A stretch of 64,000 nt of DNA from DASYLJ01 sp964432595 (GTDB taxonomy: Bacteria; Desulfobacterota; Binatia; DP-6): positions 62,001-126,000 of the forward strand of contig CAYSOF010000019.1 in the NCBI GenBank assembly GCA_964432595.1, written 5' to 3'. Below, piece after piece: positions 48,775 through 57,325 of this stretch; position 1 is the first letter of the stretch; the number at the start of each line of letters is the position of its first letter. The notes under the pieces are model-generated. The model worked only from the letters and a program-made list of their open reading frames with translations, had not been told where the DNA came from and ran no database searches. The translations under genes were made by a program, and so were the position numbers.

Positions 48775-50427
48775 ATGCTCGTCAACCTCGCCACGATCCA
48801 CGAGTCGATCGCCCGTCAGATTCCCGATCACGAGGCCGTCCTGTGGGGCGACCGCGTCGTCACGCACGCGGAGCTCGCGCGGCGCACGCGGCAGGTCGGT
48901 AACGCGCTGCGAAACGCCGGGCTGGGCGCACGGACCGAGCGCTCGAGCCTGCAGCCGTGGGAGTCGGGGCAGGACCACGTCGGCATCCTGCTCTACAACG
49001 GGCTCGAATGGATGGAGCTGATGTTCGGCACGTTCAAGGCGCGCACCGCCTACGTGAACATCAACTACCGCTACAAGGCCGACGAGGTGCGGTACGTCCT
49101 CGAGAACGCCGACACGAAGATGCTGGTCTATCACGCGTCGTTCGCGCCGCTCGTGGCAGAGATCCGCGACACGGTGCCGGGCGTGAAGCACCTCGTGCAG
49201 GTCGCCGACGACTCGGGCAATGCCCTCCTGCCCGGCGCGGTCGACTACGAGGCGTTCGTCGGCGCGGCGAGCGACGTCATGCCCGACCTGCCCTACTCGG
49301 CCGACGACCTCTACGTGCTGTTCACCGGCGGCACGACGGGCATGCCGAAGGGCGTTTTGTGGCGGCACGAGGACGTCTTCTACAACGGCCTCGGCGGTCA
49401 CCTGCCCGGCTTCCCGCGGCTCGAGACGGACGAGCAGCTGCGCGATCACGTCGGGCTCGGCATCGGCGGCCGCTCGATGGTCTGCCTACCCTACATGCAC
49501 GGCGCCGGCCAGTGGAACGTCTTCAACACGTACCACCGCGGCGGCACGATCGTGATGCCCGAGGAGACGAAACGCCTCGACGCGCATTCCGTGTGGCGCG
49601 CCGTCGAGCAGCACAAGGTCGACACGATCATGATCACGGGTGACGCGTTCGCCCGGCCGTTGCTCGCGGCGTTGGGCGAGAAGTCGTACGACCTCTCGAG
49701 CCTGCGCATCATCGGCAGCACGGCGGCGGTGCTGTCGAAGGCCGTGCGCGACGAGCTGCGCGCGGCGCTGCCCGAGGGCGTCATGATGCTCGAGAGCCTC
49801 GGCGGCTCCGACTTCGGCCTGCAGGCCATGAGCTACGACACCGACTCGGGCGAGGCCGGCATTCCGGCGTACCCGCTGCGCGACAACACGGTGCTGCTGA
49901 AGGCCGACCGCAGCGGCATCCTCGAGCCCGGCACGGACGAGGTCGGCTGGCTCGCGAGCCACGGCAACCTGCCGCTCGGCTATCTCGGCGACCCCGAGAA
50001 GACGCGGCAGGTGTACGTCGACCTGAACGGCGTCCGCTACTCGATCGGCGGCGACCGCGGGCGCTGGCTGAACGACGGCCGCGTGCTGTTCCTCGGCCGC
50101 GAGTCCTCGTGCATCAACACCGGCGGCGAGAAGGTCTTCGCCGAAGAGGTCGAGCGCATCGTGAAGAGCCATCCGGCGATCTACGACGCCCTCGTCGTCG
50201 GCCTGCCGAACGAGCGCTGGGGCCAGCAGGTGACGGCCGTCGTCTCTCTGAAGCCCGGCGCGACGGCGCCGACGCTCGACGCGCTCCGCGCGCACTGCGC
50301 GCCGCACCTGGCGGACTACAAGGTGCCGAAGGGCCTCGTCACCGCGCCCGAGATCGTCCGCAGCCCGAGCGGCAAGCCCGACTACGCATGGGCGAAGGGG
50401 CATGCGTTGGCAACGACGGCCGGCTGA
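48775..50427 (+). CDS. AMP-dependent acyl-CoA synthetase/ligase
   Basis: The protein has 550 residues from the ATG at 48775 (MLVNLATIHESIARQIPDHE); a frame-open ATG at 48736 lies inside the promoter and is not used. P-loop FTGGTTGMPKGVLWRHED, A5 motif LESLGGSDFGLQAM, adenylation loop YSIGGDRGRWLNDGRVLFLG and RESSCINTGGEKVFAEEVER, final Lys region SPSGKPDYAWAKGHA. Activates a carboxylic acid to its CoA thioester. Between A1 and A2 it carries a short extra segment (ARTERSSLQPWESGQDHV) absent from typical FadD proteins. Followed 40 bases later by a TetR. Confidence 0.92.
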   Translation: MLVNLATIHESIARQIPDHEAVLWGDRVVTHAELARRTRQVGNALRNAGLGARTERSSLQPWESGQDHVGILLYNGLEWMELMFGTFKARTAYVNINYRYKADEVRYVLENADTKMLVYHASFAPLVAEIRDTVPGVKHLVQVADDSGNALLPGAVDYEAFVGAASDVMPDLPYSADDLYVLFTGGTTGMPKGVLWRHEDVFYNGLGGHLPGFPRLETDEQLRDHVGLGIGGRSMVCLPYMHGAGQWNVFNTYHRGGTIVMPEETKRLDAHSVWRAVEQHKVDTIMITGDAFARPLLAALGEKSYDLSSLRIIGSTAAVLSKAVRDELRAALPEGVMMLESLGGSDFGLQAMSYDTDSGEAGIPAYPLRDNTVLLKADRSGILEPGTDEVGWLASHGNLPLGYLGDPEKTRQVYVDLNGVRYSIGGDRGRWLNDGRVLFLGRESSCINTGGEKVFAEEVERIVKSHPAIYDALVVGLPNERWGQQVTAVVSLKPGATAPTLDALRAHCAPHLADYKVPKGLVTAPEIVRSPSGKPDYAWAKGHALATTAG

Positions 50428-50467
50428 CCGTTTCGCGACCCGCGGCACCTGAGGTAAGGAGGCGTCG

Positions 50468-51121
50468 ATGAGCCGTCGGGCAACCGCCGTGCGCGGCCGC
50501 GAGACCCAGTCCACGCGCGACATCATCCTCGACGCGGCGGAGCGGCGCTTCGCCGAGCGCGGCTTCGCCGGCGTGTCGGTCCGCGAGATCGCGACCGACG
50601 CGGGCCTCAAGAACCAGGCGAGCCTCTACCACCACTTCCGGCACAAGCGCGCGCTGTACGAAGCGGTGCTGACGCGCGGCATCGAGCCGATCCTGGCGGT
50701 CGTGGCCGAGAGCAGCGCCCCGGGCGCCGCCGGCAAAGGCAGCGAGCCGTTCATCGATCGGATGGTGGTGTACCTGGCCGAGCACCCGCACCTGCCGCGG
50801 CTGATCCAGCGCGCCGGCCTCGAAGACCGACGCTACCTGCCGAGCGCGGTGCCGCGCCTGCTCCGCCCGCTCTTCCAGCAGGGCATCGAGGCCCTCAACG
50901 AGAGCAGCGGCGCCGGCTGGCCGGCGGCCGAGCTGCCGCATCTCGGCATGGCGCTCTACCTGATGATCTTCGGCTACTTCGCGAACGCCGCGCTCTTCGA
51001 GTCGGTGACCCAGCGCGATCCACGCAGCCCGGCCGCCGTGCAGCGCCAGCGCCGATTCCTCCGCGCCGCCATCGGCCGCCTGCTCGACTCGCCGCGTCCA
51101 GGCCCGCGCATCGCGCGCTAG
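50468..51121 (+). CDS. TetR-family regulator (candidate regulator of the CAAAC-N4-GTTTG regulon)
   Basis: The protein has 217 residues with AAGGAGG upstream. HTH: TRDIILDAAERRFAERGFAG, VSVREIATDAGLKNQASLYH, HFRHKRALYEAVLTRGIEPI. C-terminal helical ligand domain (PLFQQGIEALNESSGAGWPA, LGMALYLMIFGYFANAALFE). It sits directly behind the acyl-CoA ligase whose promoter has the palindrome, the normal location for a PsrA/FadR-like regulator sensing an acyl-CoA. That it binds the four sites is inference. Four-base convergent overlap with the UdgX gene. Confidence 0.85.
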   Translation: MSRRATAVRGRETQSTRDIILDAAERRFAERGFAGVSVREIATDAGLKNQASLYHHFRHKRALYEAVLTRGIEPILAVVAESSAPGAAGKGSEPFIDRMVVYLAEHPHLPRLIQRAGLEDRRYLPSAVPRLLRPLFQQGIEALNESSGAGWPAAELPHLGMALYLMIFGYFANAALFESVTQRDPRSPAAVQRQRRFLRAAIGRLLDSPRPGPRIAR

Positions 51122-51606
51122 GCGCGCGCCACGAGCCGCGCGACGGCGCGCAGGTCGTCGACGAGCGCCTGCATCGCGCGATGGCGCGCCTCGGCGTCGG
51201 GCATGCGCAGCACCGCCGACGGGTGCGTCGTCGCGACGACGATCGGCGCGAGCGGCGACTCGACCGGCCGGCCGTGCTGCTCCGTCACCTTGAACTTCGG
51301 GCCGAGGATCGCCTTCGCCGCCGTCGCGCCGAGGCAGACCAGCGCGCGCGGGTGCAGCACCATGAGCTCCGCATCGAGCCACTGCCGGCAGGCGGCCACC
51401 TCGCGCGCGTTGGGCTTCTGGTGGATGCGGCGCGAGCCGCGCGGCTCCCACTTGAAATGCTTCACGGCGTTCGTGACGTAGCAGGTGCGGCGGTCGATGC
51501 CGGCGGTCTGCGTGCCCCGCTGCCACAGATCGCACGCCCGACAATCGGCGGCGTCTGCGCGGAGCGATTCCAGCGTCGGGCGGTCGGCGACCCCTGCGGC
51601 GCGCAT
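51118..51606 (-). CDS. UdgX-like uracil-DNA glycosylase with internal deletion
   Basis: The protein has 162 residues, ATG 51606. The C-terminal two thirds is textbook UdgX: TCYVTNAVKHFKWEPRGSRR then IHQKPNAREV (the His-containing R-loop that forms the covalent DNA link), ACRQWLDAEL, ALVCLGATAAKAILG and TTHPSAVLRMP. The N-terminal CRACDLWQRGTQT runs straight into AGIDRRTC. The family segment between, about 45 residues with the catalytic GEQPG motif, is missing without a frameshift. Cys ligands for the 4Fe-4S cluster are kept. Activity is therefore unlikely; it may be a recent in-frame deletion, a neofunctionalised form or an assembly error. Confidence 0.75.
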   Translation of the reverse strand: MRAAGVADRPTLESLRADAADCRACDLWQRGTQTAGIDRRTCYVTNAVKHFKWEPRGSRRIHQKPNAREVAACRQWLDAELMVLHPRALVCLGATAAKAILGPKFKVTEQHGRPVESPLAPIVVATTHPSAVLRMPDAEARHRAMQALVDDLRAVARLVARA

Positions 51607-51682
51607 GCGGGCGGAACGGTGCAGGAGCCGTGCCGCCGACGACGCCCGCCCGCACGATGCCCATCTCGTGCATTTGTAGAGC

Positions 51683-52477
51683 CTACATGCCCGGCGACGT
51701 GAAGAGACCGCGCAGGACGCGGATGTTCGGCTCGACGTCGTTCAGCTTCGCGGCCGGCGACGGCCGCCGCCAGTAGTGAAGATCCGGGTAGCCCGTGACG
51801 CCGGCGTATGCCCAGCGCCGGCCGCGCGTATCGACGAAGGTGTAGTGGTCGAAGTCGATCACGACGACGTTGCCGTCGGGCTGGATCAGGAACTGCTCGT
51901 CCACCATCTGCACATTGTGCCGATTGAGGTACGCCTCGATCGCGCGCAGCCGGGTGCTCCACGCCGGCACCGACGACGCCGAGTACGCGTCGAGCGAGCG
52001 GTGCGATCGCTTCCACTGCATGAAGCTGAATCCGTCGCGCACGACGTCCATCACGACCATCGACAACGGCGGGCTGTCCGGGGCATCGGTCCAGGGCGAC
52101 CTGAGGCCGGCCAGCACCGCGTGCTCGCGGTACAGCGCCGTCAGCGCCTCTCCTTCGACGATCTGGTGGATCGCCGGCGCGAAGCGTTCGCGGCTGGCCT
52201 CGTCCTGCAGGATCCACGGCACCATCCGGCTGTCGGCCGTCCGCACGTACGAGACCTTCGCGATCATCTCGCCGCGATCGGTGTCGACGAGAAGCACGCG
52301 TGCGGTGCCGCCGGCCTCGGCCTCGTAGAGCTTCCGGACGGCGACGATCGTCAGCGGCGCGCGTTGCAGCGCGCGGATGCGCTCGTGGCCGCGCTCGAGC
52401 GCCGCCTCGAGCGTGCGGACGCTCGCGAGGTCGGCGCCGGCGCCGAGGAGCACCACGAGCACGGCGGACAGGACCAT
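51683..52477 (-). CDS. Exported protein with kinase-like-fold hints
   Basis: The protein has 264 residues from the ATG at 52477. A TATGGT box (52491-52486) lies eight bases upstream, again a leaderless arrangement. N-terminal signal or anchor MVLSAVLVVLLGAGADLASV. Strand-like segments IVAVRKLYEAEAG, ARVLLVDTDRGEMIAKVSYV (possible Lys) and QFLIQPDGNVVVIDFDHYTF (DFD, like the metal Asp of protein kinases) suggest a kinase/APH fold, but the pattern is too weak to assign. Located behind DUF1329 on the same strand. Confidence 0.55.
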   Translation of the reverse strand: MVLSAVLVVLLGAGADLASVRTLEAALERGHERIRALQRAPLTIVAVRKLYEAEAGGTARVLLVDTDRGEMIAKVSYVRTADSRMVPWILQDEASRERFAPAIHQIVEGEALTALYREHAVLAGLRSPWTDAPDSPPLSMVVMDVVRDGFSFMQWKRSHRSLDAYSASSVPAWSTRLRAIEAYLNRHNVQMVDEQFLIQPDGNVVVIDFDHYTFVDTRGRRWAYAGVTGYPDLHYWRRPSPAAKLNDVEPNIRVLRGLFTSPGM

Positions 52478-52510
52478 GGGCCCCGACCATACCGTGCTCG
52501 CGCGACGCGG

Positions 52511-53932
52511 CTACTTCCCGAAGCGGCTCAACGTGGCGACGTCGAACAGCTGGTCGACGGGGTGCTTCACGCGACGGTCGAACGGCAGCGCGAGATCGGA
52601 GCGCAGGCCCGCGAGCGTCGCCCGGTTGTGCTTGAGCGCCTCGGCGCACTGCCAGGCGTGCTGCGAGCTCCAGAACCACTCGTAGCCGCCGCCCTCGGAC
52701 TCGGGCACGACCGCCGGATGGTTCAGGTAGCCGTTCACCTGGTACGTGTTCAGCACTTCGCCCTTCCACGAGAACTTGCGGTTGAACGAGCCGATCCACG
52801 ACTCGGTGTCGATCCACAGCTCGACCTTGCCGTAGAGGTAGTAGCGGTCCTCGGGCGTGCCTTCGACGACCCAGAACTTGCGCTTCGCGAGCCCGGCGCT
52901 GACCGGCGCCCAGCCGACGCCCTTCCAACCTTCCTTCTGGAAGCCCGCGGCAGGCGTGCCGCGCACCCATTCCTGGCGCCATCCGCCCGACGGCACCCAC
53001 TTGAGCTCGCCGCCGTCGCCCTTCACCGAGTCGGGGTCGACGAAGCGCAGCCCGTCCTTGATGCCGACGGTCTTCCACTTGAAGTCCTCGGGCTTCGCGT
53101 CGAAGAAGTTGCCGTCGTCCTGGCTCAGGTCCGAGCCGAGGAAGCCGTCGGAACGGTTCGCGGGGCTGACCGCGCGCACGCGCCGCAGCGCGGGGACGTA
53201 CGTCCAGAGCGCATCGCGCTTGGTGGGATCGCGGTAGCGGTAGCTGAGCGCGACGGTGCCCTGCAGATCGGCCGGCGTCTTCGCCGCGGCGAGCGACTGC
53301 CACGAGAAGTTCTGCCCGTTCTCGACGCGATACTTCGGCGCCTGGTTCTCGTAGTACTGGAAGTAGACGTCCTGGAGAGACTGCCGCTCGACGCCCGTCG
53401 GACTGGTCCAGACGATCAGCGCGTTGAAATTGTAGCTGCCGGTGTTCCAGTAGCCGTGGAACTGGTTCCAGAGCGCCTTCGTCCCGCCTTCGGGATCGGA
53501 CGGGTCGATGTTCGGGAACGGCGTGCCGTACACGTAGGCCGGCGGCTCGCCGGTGCTCTTCTCGAGGATCGTGCCCGTCTTGGGATCGATCGAGTACTTG
53601 CCCTCGTTCTCCTTGGTCGCAGCCGCGTAGCTCGCGTCGTGGTAGATGATCCCGAGCGGCCACGAGACGATCGGGTTCACGTACTCGTTGGTCTCGAAGT
53701 GCTTCAGCACCTCGGGCGGCAGCAGGTCCTTCGCGGTCTGCGCGTTGGTCGAGTCGAGCGTGTCGCCGACCTTCAGACCGGGCGCGACCTCCGTCCCCGG
53801 CGGATCGTATTTCTTCGGATCGGGGGGCCACTCGTGGCCGTCGATGGTGCCGGCGCGGACCGCTGTCGCACCGAGACACGCCGTGAGACCGAGCACCCAG
53901 AGCACGCGACGACCGAGCATCTGCACCCCCAT
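52511..53932 (-). CDS. DUF1329-family exported protein (LolA/LppX fold)
   Basis: The protein has 473 residues, ATG 53932; an ATG at 53920 with GGGGGT upstream is an alternative. Signal peptide MLGRRVLWVLGLTACLGATA then VRAG. The DUF1329 pattern is clear: KKYDPPGTEVAPGLKVGDTL, YVNPIVSWPLGIIYHDAS, AYVYGTPFPNIDP, WTYVPALRRVRAVSPANRSD, GFLGSDLSQDDGNFFDAKPE, RKFWVVEGTPEDRYYLYGKV. DUF1329 proteins are periplasmic/outer-membrane lipid-binding beta proteins encoded with RND (MMPL) transporters in organisms degrading hydrophobic compounds. No RND gene is in the window. It fits uptake of a hydrophobic growth substrate. Confidence 0.85.
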   Translation of the reverse strand: MGVQMLGRRVLWVLGLTACLGATAVRAGTIDGHEWPPDPKKYDPPGTEVAPGLKVGDTLDSTNAQTAKDLLPPEVLKHFETNEYVNPIVSWPLGIIYHDASYAAATKENEGKYSIDPKTGTILEKSTGEPPAYVYGTPFPNIDPSDPEGGTKALWNQFHGYWNTGSYNFNALIVWTSPTGVERQSLQDVYFQYYENQAPKYRVENGQNFSWQSLAAAKTPADLQGTVALSYRYRDPTKRDALWTYVPALRRVRAVSPANRSDGFLGSDLSQDDGNFFDAKPEDFKWKTVGIKDGLRFVDPDSVKGDGGELKWVPSGGWRQEWVRGTPAAGFQKEGWKGVGWAPVSAGLAKRKFWVVEGTPEDRYYLYGKVELWIDTESWIGSFNRKFSWKGEVLNTYQVNGYLNHPAVVPESEGGGYEWFWSSQHAWQCAEALKHNRATLAGLRSDLALPFDRRVKHPVDQLFDVATLSRFGK

Positions 53933-54079
53933 GAAGACCGTGCGGTCTCCTCGTCAGATCCTGTCGAGCTGCTGGGCGGGGGCTAACACGGTGCGATCGA
54001 AACGCGCAAGGATGGCGCTCGTCCGGAGCGGACTAAGGCGGTGCTAGCCGCATAGCATGCCTCTACGGCGATTCCCGCC

Positions 54080-54107
54080 TTGTCAGGATGTGGTCGCCGG
54101 CTATGGT
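54080..54107 (+). promoter_or_regulatory. Candidate promoter of the solitary Hsp20 gene
   Basis: TTGTCA (54080-54085), 16-base spacer, TATGGT (54102-54107), leader of about 25 bases with GGAGGGG. Confidence 0.4.
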
Positions 54108-54133
54108 CGTGGGCGGGCAGGCAGGAGGGGTGC

Positions 54134-54544
54134 ATGACGACCCAGGAAATCCCGATCAAGCTCTACCGTTCGACGGACCGCATCACGGTCGCGGCACCGA
54201 TGCCGGGACTCGGTCCCGAAGACATCCAGGTCCGCGTCGACGAGCGCGGGCACGTGGTGCTCGAAGGCCGGCTCTGCGAGCGCGAGGACTGCGGCGCGCT
54301 CAAGGGGAGTACGGACGTGCTGACCGAGGAGTGGACCGTTGGTCCGTACGTGCGCGAGCTCGACGTCCCGGAGTCGGTGGACGGCCCCGGCGGCATCGTG
54401 ACCTACGGGAACGGCGTGCTCGTCGTGTCGCTGCCGCTGGCCGACACGACGCGCCCGGCCACGCTGCGCCTCGAACGGAAGGCACCCGATCGCGGCAGCA
54501 ACGCGGAACCGCCCAATCGCGACCTCGCCAGCGTCTCACGGTAG
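54134..54544 (+). CDS. Hsp20/alpha-crystallin-like protein (divergent)
   Basis: The protein has 136 residues with GGAGGGG. IKLYRSTDRITVAAPMPGLG, PEDIQVRVDERGHVVLEGRL and YVRELDVPESVDGPGGIVTY, then NGVLVVSLPLADTTRPATLR form an alpha-crystallin domain with the GVL-I motif (NGVLVV). It has extra Cys (EREDCGALKG) and no N-terminal oligomerisation arm, unlike the 34.7-35.6 kb pair. Perhaps a monomeric HspQ/SHSP-like variant. It faces the propeller gene at 54556 with an 11-bp gap. Confidence 0.8.
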   Translation: MTTQEIPIKLYRSTDRITVAAPMPGLGPEDIQVRVDERGHVVLEGRLCEREDCGALKGSTDVLTEEWTVGPYVRELDVPESVDGPGGIVTYGNGVLVVSLPLADTTRPATLRLERKAPDRGSNAEPPNRDLASVSR

Positions 54545-54555
54545 CTTCCTCCGAC

Positions 54556-56538
54556 TCAGTTACCGTGGGCGCTGGCCCGGTCGAAGATCCCGGCACCCCA
54601 GGTCCCAACCAGAACGCGCGGCGCGCGAGACGTCCCCAGGGCCAACGAGATGACGCTGCGGAAGTCCTTGTGCTGCCCGCGATTCACCCAGCGCCACTGG
54701 CGCCGCTTTCGATCACGGACGTACAGTCTGCCGTCGTCGCCGCCGGCGATCGTCGTCCGGCCGGATGAAGCCACCGTGAACTCGACGAACTCGTCGTCGA
54801 TGACCGACACCAGGCCGGACCGCTCGCGCTTCCAAGTCGGGCCGTTTCCGCGACTGGTGTAGATCCCGTCGTCCGTGACCAATATCGTCAGGTTGCGCGG
54901 ACGCGAGGCGACGACGATGTCCGCGACGTACACCCAGAGCTCCGTGCCGTTCGGCTCGTCACGGTCGGCGAGGCCGCGGTTGGCGTACTGCCAGCTGACA
55001 CCGGCATCGGTGCTGATGTGGATACCGTAATCGGTGGCTGCGAGGAGGCGCACCGGCTTCGTGCCGACGTCCACCGCCAGCGTCGCAATGACGGGCTCGG
55101 CTTTCGTGCCCCCCCACGGCGTGGGCAACACGTCCCACTGAACCCCACCATCTCTGCTCCGAAACAGGAACACGCCCGAGTCGACGAACAGAGTCGGCGG
55201 GCTCGTCGAAGTGTCGATGGCCGGAAGCCACCCCACGTCGAGAACGCGCCGAAACGAATCTCCATGGTCGTCGCTGGCGTACAACGCGTCGTACGTCGTG
55301 ACGTACACTCGCGCAGGCGACACGGTACGATCGAGCATCAGGCCGCCGTCGACGTCCAGGTCTTCCGCGAGGCGCGTCCAGGTCGCGCCCTGGTCCGTGG
55401 ACCGGACGAGCACCGCACAGCTCCCGTCCATCGCGTAGATGACGTCCGCTTCGCCGCTGTCGTCGAGCGCGACCGCGTCGATCGAGCGCGCCGAGAGGTT
55501 GCCGGTGCGCGACGTCCAGCGGCCCTCGATCGTCATCGCCAGCACGCCGGCACAGCCCGCCGCAACGATGGGCAGCTCACGCGCCAGGGATACCGAGCCG
55601 ACGTAGCCGGGAATGGTCTCACCAAGGTCCTCGAGAAAAAGTCCCGTCCCCGGCCGTGCCAGCCGACAGCCCGATGGTGAGCAGGTGTAGAACACCACGT
55701 CCGCGCCGTCGTCCGTCGCGAAGGCCGTGATGCTCTCGCCGGCTGCAGGCCAGGCGACGTCGAACCAGCCGCCGATCCCGCCACCGGAAAGCTCCGTGAC
55801 GGCTGGCACGATCCGGTTGCCCTGACGCAGCGACGCGAACAGGCGCGCGACGGGCGCCCTGGCATCGACGGCCATGGTGTACACAGCCGGCGCGTCGGTC
55901 GGTGCGCCGAAGACCGGAACGTACCCGAGAAGACTCCACGTCATGAGGTCGCTGCTGGCGACGATGGCCCCGTCGGACACGGCGGCGAGCACGCGCGGCG
56001 GATTCGACGTCGGGTCGACCGCGAGCGCGCTGATCCTGGATGGAGCGGACTCGACGGCCGTCCACGAGGCGCCGTGGTCCGTACTGGCGTATGTCCCTTC
56101 GTCCGCCGCCAGGACGAGCGTCGCGTCGACGCCGTCGCCGAGGCGGACGATCGACGACACGTACAGATAGGTCGCGTCGCCGCTCACTGTGCGAAACGAC
56201 GCCTCCCTCCATCGGTCCTCGCCGTCGACGAGTCGCTGCACCCCGTCCCCCCAGGCGAGCACGGTGTCGGGGTCGGTCGTGCGGTCGATGAACAGCTCGG
56301 AGTCGTTTATCGCGATCTCGCCGAGCCCTTCCCAGGTCGCCCCGTCGTCCCGCGAGCGGTGGACGACGGAGCCGCGATACGTCTCACTGCTGACGTACCA
56401 CGTGTTCGCGCTGGTGATCGCGAGCGCCCCAACGTCGCCACCCGTCGGCCCGATCGCCCGCCAGGGCGCGCCGGCACCGAGCGTCGGCAGAAGCGCCACC
56501 GCCGCCACCGAGATGGCTGCTGCCAAGCGTCCGCGCAT
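54556..56538 (-). CDS. Secreted BNR/sortilin-like multi-bladed propeller protein
   Basis: The protein has 660 residues; ATG 56538 with GGGAGG. Signal peptide RGRLAAAISVAAVALLPTLG then AGA. Repeated Asp-box units (S/T-x-D-x-G-x-T/S-W): VHRSRDDGATWEGLGEI, YASTDHGASWTAVESAP, LVRSTDQGATWTRLAED, LYASDDHGDSFRRVLD, LFRSRDGGVQWDVLP and IHISTDAGVSWQYANRG. At least seven blades. Such proteins are exo-enzymes or adhesion scaffolds; no catalytic site can be named. Large exported partner in the 54-60 kb block. Confidence 0.82.
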   Translation of the reverse strand: MRGRLAAAISVAAVALLPTLGAGAPWRAIGPTGGDVGALAITSANTWYVSSETYRGSVVHRSRDDGATWEGLGEIAINDSELFIDRTTDPDTVLAWGDGVQRLVDGEDRWREASFRTVSGDATYLYVSSIVRLGDGVDATLVLAADEGTYASTDHGASWTAVESAPSRISALAVDPTSNPPRVLAAVSDGAIVASSDLMTWSLLGYVPVFGAPTDAPAVYTMAVDARAPVARLFASLRQGNRIVPAVTELSGGGIGGWFDVAWPAAGESITAFATDDGADVVFYTCSPSGCRLARPGTGLFLEDLGETIPGYVGSVSLARELPIVAAGCAGVLAMTIEGRWTSRTGNLSARSIDAVALDDSGEADVIYAMDGSCAVLVRSTDQGATWTRLAEDLDVDGGLMLDRTVSPARVYVTTYDALYASDDHGDSFRRVLDVGWLPAIDTSTSPPTLFVDSGVFLFRSRDGGVQWDVLPTPWGGTKAEPVIATLAVDVGTKPVRLLAATDYGIHISTDAGVSWQYANRGLADRDEPNGTELWVYVADIVVASRPRNLTILVTDDGIYTSRGNGPTWKRERSGLVSVIDDEFVEFTVASSGRTTIAGGDDGRLYVRDRKRRQWRWVNRGQHKDFRSVISLALGTSRAPRVLVGTWGAGIFDRASAHGN

Positions 56539-56808
56539 GGAGACCTCCCTGCTTGGCGCACAGATACCGGACTGCACGAGCAGACGTCAAGAAACGTAGG
56601 CTGCAAGCGCGCGGCGGACTCCAGGTCATGACGCCGCGTGACTGGCGATCGGGGTTTACGCGTGCGGACGCCGTCGCCGCCGGAAGCACTGAATTCGGCG
56701 GCAACGTCGACGTCCCGCGATCGTCGACGAGGATCGACCCAGGATGCGCACCGGCGGTGTGCTCACTCGCACCGGGACCTCACGTCGCCGCCGATGAGGG
56801 CGGCGCGA

Positions 56809-57165
56809 CTAGGGTTTCGCGCTAAACGCTTCGAGCGACTTGGCGCTCTCGAAGTACATGACCTTGCCCTGCGGCGTGGCCCCGATCACCGCGGTCGCCT
56901 TGTCCACGGTCTTGCCCGACGCGGGGTCGACGGCGGTCCGCGCCTGGGGGTCGCTCGCGAGCCTGCCCTTACACATCTCGCAGCAGCCGTAGTACGTCTT
57001 GCCGTCGACGACGACCGGAATCTGCGGTGCGGGGTGCACGGTGTTGTTCACCATACAGACGCGATCCGCCGCCACCTGTTCGAGGGGCGCGGCGTGCGCC
57101 GCCCGCATTGTCGCCGCCAAGAGCAATGCCAGCACGATGCTCCAGAGCCACCTGCTTCGATGCAT
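56809..57165 (-). CDS. Small exported metal-binding protein (TRASH/YHS or NosL-like)
   Basis: The protein has 118 residues; ATG 57165 with AGGAGG. Signal peptide SRWLWSIVLALLLAATMRAA then HAAP. The core VCMVNNTVHPAPQIPVVVDG then KTYYGCCEMCKGRLASDP supplies Cys-x-Met and Cys-Cys-x2-Cys, typical of TRASH/YHS metal-sensing domains and near-NosL proteins. The ending KVMYFESAKSLEAFSAKP is the YHS-like final strand. Likely periplasmic copper or other soft-metal binding. Stands alone; 270 bp upstream and 160 bp downstream hold nothing I can recognise. Confidence 0.75.
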   Translation of the reverse strand: MHRSRWLWSIVLALLLAATMRAAHAAPLEQVAADRVCMVNNTVHPAPQIPVVVDGKTYYGCCEMCKGRLASDPQARTAVDPASGKTVDKATAVIGATPQGKVMYFESAKSLEAFSAKP

Positions 57166-57325
57166 GAGTCGACCTCCTGGGGTAGTGACTGATCCTGCCA
57201 CTGTGCCGGAGGAGCGCTCGGGTTGCGAGGGCCCGCATGCCATGGTCAGCAGCTTCCGCTTGCACCCAACGAGAGCACGCAGCGGACGCGGCGCGCCAAC
57301 CCCATGTACGTCGGCGCAACGCTTC

